64,000 bases of DNA from Brumimicrobium mesophilum (lineage in GTDB: Bacteria; Bacteroidota; Bacteroidia; Flavobacteriales_D; Crocinitomicaceae). Made by a program: the position numbers and the translations under genes. The stretch spans positions 62,001 through 126,000 of the forward strand of contig NZ_PVSS01000012.1 in NCBI RefSeq assembly GCF_003025005.1. The letters run 5' to 3'. Below, in pieces: positions 62,883 through 64,000 of the stretch. Within the stretch, counting starts at the first letter, position 1, and each line of letters begins with the position of its first letter. Under the pieces are notes generated by a model. It made no database searches. It was not told where the DNA came from and was given only the letters and a program-made list of their open reading frames with translations.

Positions 62883-63080
62883 ATGAAAAAAGTATTGTTT
62901 GTAGGAATGGTATTCGGAGCATTGGCATTAACTTCTTGTAAAAAAGATTATAAATGTACAACAGAGGTTGCAGGAGTTGAAAATGTTGAAACTTATAAAG
63001 ATTTGGATAAAGACGAAGCAGATGAAAAAAAGCAGGAATGTGAAACTGGTATAGTTTCAGGAACTTGGTCTGTTGACTAA
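62883..63080 (+). CDS. Mini-lipoprotein, copy 1 of a tandem pair
   Basis: A 65-residue predicted lipoprotein: MKKVLFVGMVFGALALTSC is the signal, with lipobox LTSC (Cys19). The first 22 residues are identical to the copy at 63299. The mature part is short and acidic (CTTEVAGVENVETYKDLDKDEADEKK, given as a landmark) and includes Cys residues at about 25 and 53. It ends GTWSVD. Function unknown; small acidic lipoproteins of this type are common in the phylum. A terminator follows at once. Confidence 0.8.
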   Translation: MKKVLFVGMVFGALALTSCKKDYKCTTEVAGVENVETYKDLDKDEADEKKQECETGIVSGTWSVD

Positions 63081-63104
63081 TGTGATATTCACATAACGTA
63101 TATT

Positions 63105-63134
63105 AAAAGGAGTTCTTAAGAGCTCCTTTTTTTT
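63105..63134 (+). terminator. Terminator after mini-lipoprotein copy 1
   Basis: AAAAGGAG and CTCCTTTT are the outer arms of a near-perfect hairpin (TCTTAAGA inner palindrome), followed by a T-run. Confidence 0.9.
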
Positions 63135-63298
63135 ATGGTGTTCATCCCATAAGTTTCTGTAGAATTGATAAAACTTCATGATTTAGATGAGGTTGTGAGT
63201 TTAAAATAACTTTTTTTATTTTTTTAAATAAATTAACATCTTAATACGTTTTTATTATTACTTTCGGCCATCATTAATTATTAAAAAACATTATTATT

Positions 63299-63487
63299 AT
63301 GAAAAAAGTATTATTTGTTGGTATGGTATTCGGAGCATTGGCATTAACATCTTGTAAAAAAGATTATACATGTGAATATGATTCTGTGTTTTATGACGAT
63401 GTGACGTATCCAGATCTTGACAAAGATGAAGCATCTGCTGCTGAAACAATTTGTAAAGCACAAGGAGGAACTTGGTCAGAAAAATAA
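63299..63487 (+). CDS. Mini-lipoprotein, copy 2 of a tandem pair
   Basis: A 62-residue paralogue of the preceding gene. The first 22 residues (MKKVLFVGMVFGALALTSCK then KDY) match exactly. The mature part is shorter and different, with DLDKDEA and a C-terminal GTWSEK replacing GTWSVD. Cys residues are kept at about positions 25 and 52. The layout of signal, acidic middle and GTWS tail is shared. It has its own terminator, so the two may be expressed separately. Function unknown. Confidence 0.8.
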   Translation: MKKVLFVGMVFGALALTSCKKDYTCEYDSVFYDDVTYPDLDKDEASAAETICKAQGGTWSEK

Positions 63488-63508
63488 TTCTTTCCAGTTC
63501 AAAAAATT

Positions 63509-63535
63509 AAGGAGCTCATTTGAGTTCCTTTTTTT
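63509..63535 (+). terminator. Terminator after mini-lipoprotein copy 2
   Basis: AAGGAGCTCA pairs with TGAGTTCCTT (one G-T) around TT and runs into T. It resembles the terminator of copy 1, so the duplicated unit includes it. Confidence 0.85.
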
Positions 63536-63601
63536 ATGCGTTTTATTTTGGTAGAAATGATATATTTTCCGAACTTAAGTTCAACCATAAATCAAAATAG
63601 C

Positions 63602-63961
63602 ATGACCACAAAAGAATTAGGAGATTTTGGAGAGCTTAAAGCGCTTCAGTTTCTACGTAAAAATGGATTTCAAATTGCCGATACAAATTACCGCTACAAT
63701 AGAAATGAAATCGATATCATTTATAGATTGCCAGGAAAAATAGTTTTTGTTGAAGTAAAAACAAGACAAACTGCCGAAATTGGACCACCTTGGAAGTCTG
63801 TAACACGCCACAAGCAAAAGCAAATCATCAAGTGCGCACATCATTATATTGTTTCTAAGGATTTAGATATTGAGGCGCAATTTGATATTATTTCAATTGT
63901 CCATAATTCTCATGGCACATTTCTAGAGCATATTGAAGAAGCTTTTTACCCTAGATTATAG
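63602..63961 (+). CDS. YraN family (UPF0102) nuclease-fold protein
   Basis: A 119-residue YraN-type protein. The start MTTKELGDFGE is chosen from the family's usual N-terminus; an upstream in-frame start would begin inside the preceding terminator. The domain is a PD-(D/E)xK-like nuclease fold with GELKALQFLRKNGF, then NYRYNRNEIDIIYRLPGKI and the signature VFVEVKTRQ (about 43-70). NEIDII and EVK are the active-site-like acidic and Lys residues. The family is near-universal in bacteria but its function is not established. The gene is unrelated to its lipoprotein neighbours. Confidence 0.93.
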   Translation: MTTKELGDFGELKALQFLRKNGFQIADTNYRYNRNEIDIIYRLPGKIVFVEVKTRQTAEIGPPWKSVTRHKQKQIIKCAHHYIVSKDLDIEAQFDIISIVHNSHGTFLEHIEEAFYPRL

Positions 63962-64000
63962 AGGTTGATTTCCCTTGATTAGTTCAACTAAGAAAACTTT

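Overview
The window is about 64 kb of an AT-rich chromosome from a Bacteroidota bacterium, most likely a flavobacterium (Flavobacteriales; a Crocinitomicaceae-like lineage is my guess only). The signs are several secreted proteins with type IX secretion (T9SS) C-terminal sorting domains, TAnnTTTG-type -7 promoter elements, A-rich rather than Shine-Dalgarno leaders, and many families typical of this phylum (DUF6495, DUF4920, DUF6607, HmuY-like, PadR-PspC). There is no rRNA, CRISPR array, prophage or intact insertion sequence. Most of the window reads as ordinary core chromosome with small decayed patches.

Layout: 1-2.3 kb, the end of exbD, a TonB-like protein and folC. 2.4-2.7 kb, two identical tRNA-Val genes. 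2.8-8.9 kb, a GIY-YIG protein, DUF2461, an App1-type phosphatase divergent from a diacylglycerol-kinase-like lipid kinase, a T9SS protein and DUF6495. 9-14.5 kb, a FAS1 surface protein, a leucine-rich-repeat protein overlapping ribF, a VLCAD-like acyl-CoA dehydrogenase and a DUF4920 lipoprotein. 14.8-16.8 kb, a PadR-PspC operon behind a perfect palindromic operator. 16.8-26.9 kb, a divergent iron/haem acquisition locus. One arm encodes ankyrin, DUF2271 and PepSY-flavodoxin reductase proteins. The other encodes a T9SS HmuY-like protein, DUF6607, a TonB-dependent receptor and an HmuY-like lipoprotein. The ExbD/TonB proteins at the left edge belong to the class of machinery that powers such receptors.

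27-34.5 kb holds a DUF1016 nuclease pseudogene, valS, an intergenic repeat island, hutU and a GNAT acetyltransferase. 35.3-37.7 kb pairs a protein resembling cyanobacterial acyl-ACP reductase with an NDH-2-like flavoprotein. 38-44.6 kb has an S9A prolyl oligopeptidase lipoprotein, OsmC, and a SoxB-like / DoxX / DsrE-like set that suggests sulfur chemistry. 45-47.3 kb holds two decayed copies of a YHYH-domain protein flanking an intact LamG T9SS protein. 47.5-61 kb carries a glycosyltransferase and two exporter operons. The first is MarR / RND adaptor / RND pump / TolC. The second is TetR / ABC / HlyD / TolC, whose ABC subunit has lost nearly all ATPase motifs except Walker A. An S1/P1 nuclease lies between them. 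The right end has a lipoprotein, a PolB-type 3'-5' exonuclease, two tandem paralogous mini-lipoproteins and a YraN-family protein.

The items most worth following up are the acyl-ACP-reductase-like pair, the SoxB-like cluster, the degenerate ABC exporter, the divergent haem/iron locus, the two palindromic operators, and the decay and repeat features at 27-28.3 kb, 31.3-31.8 kb and 45-47.3 kb. All family names were assigned by reading motifs, without database searches.
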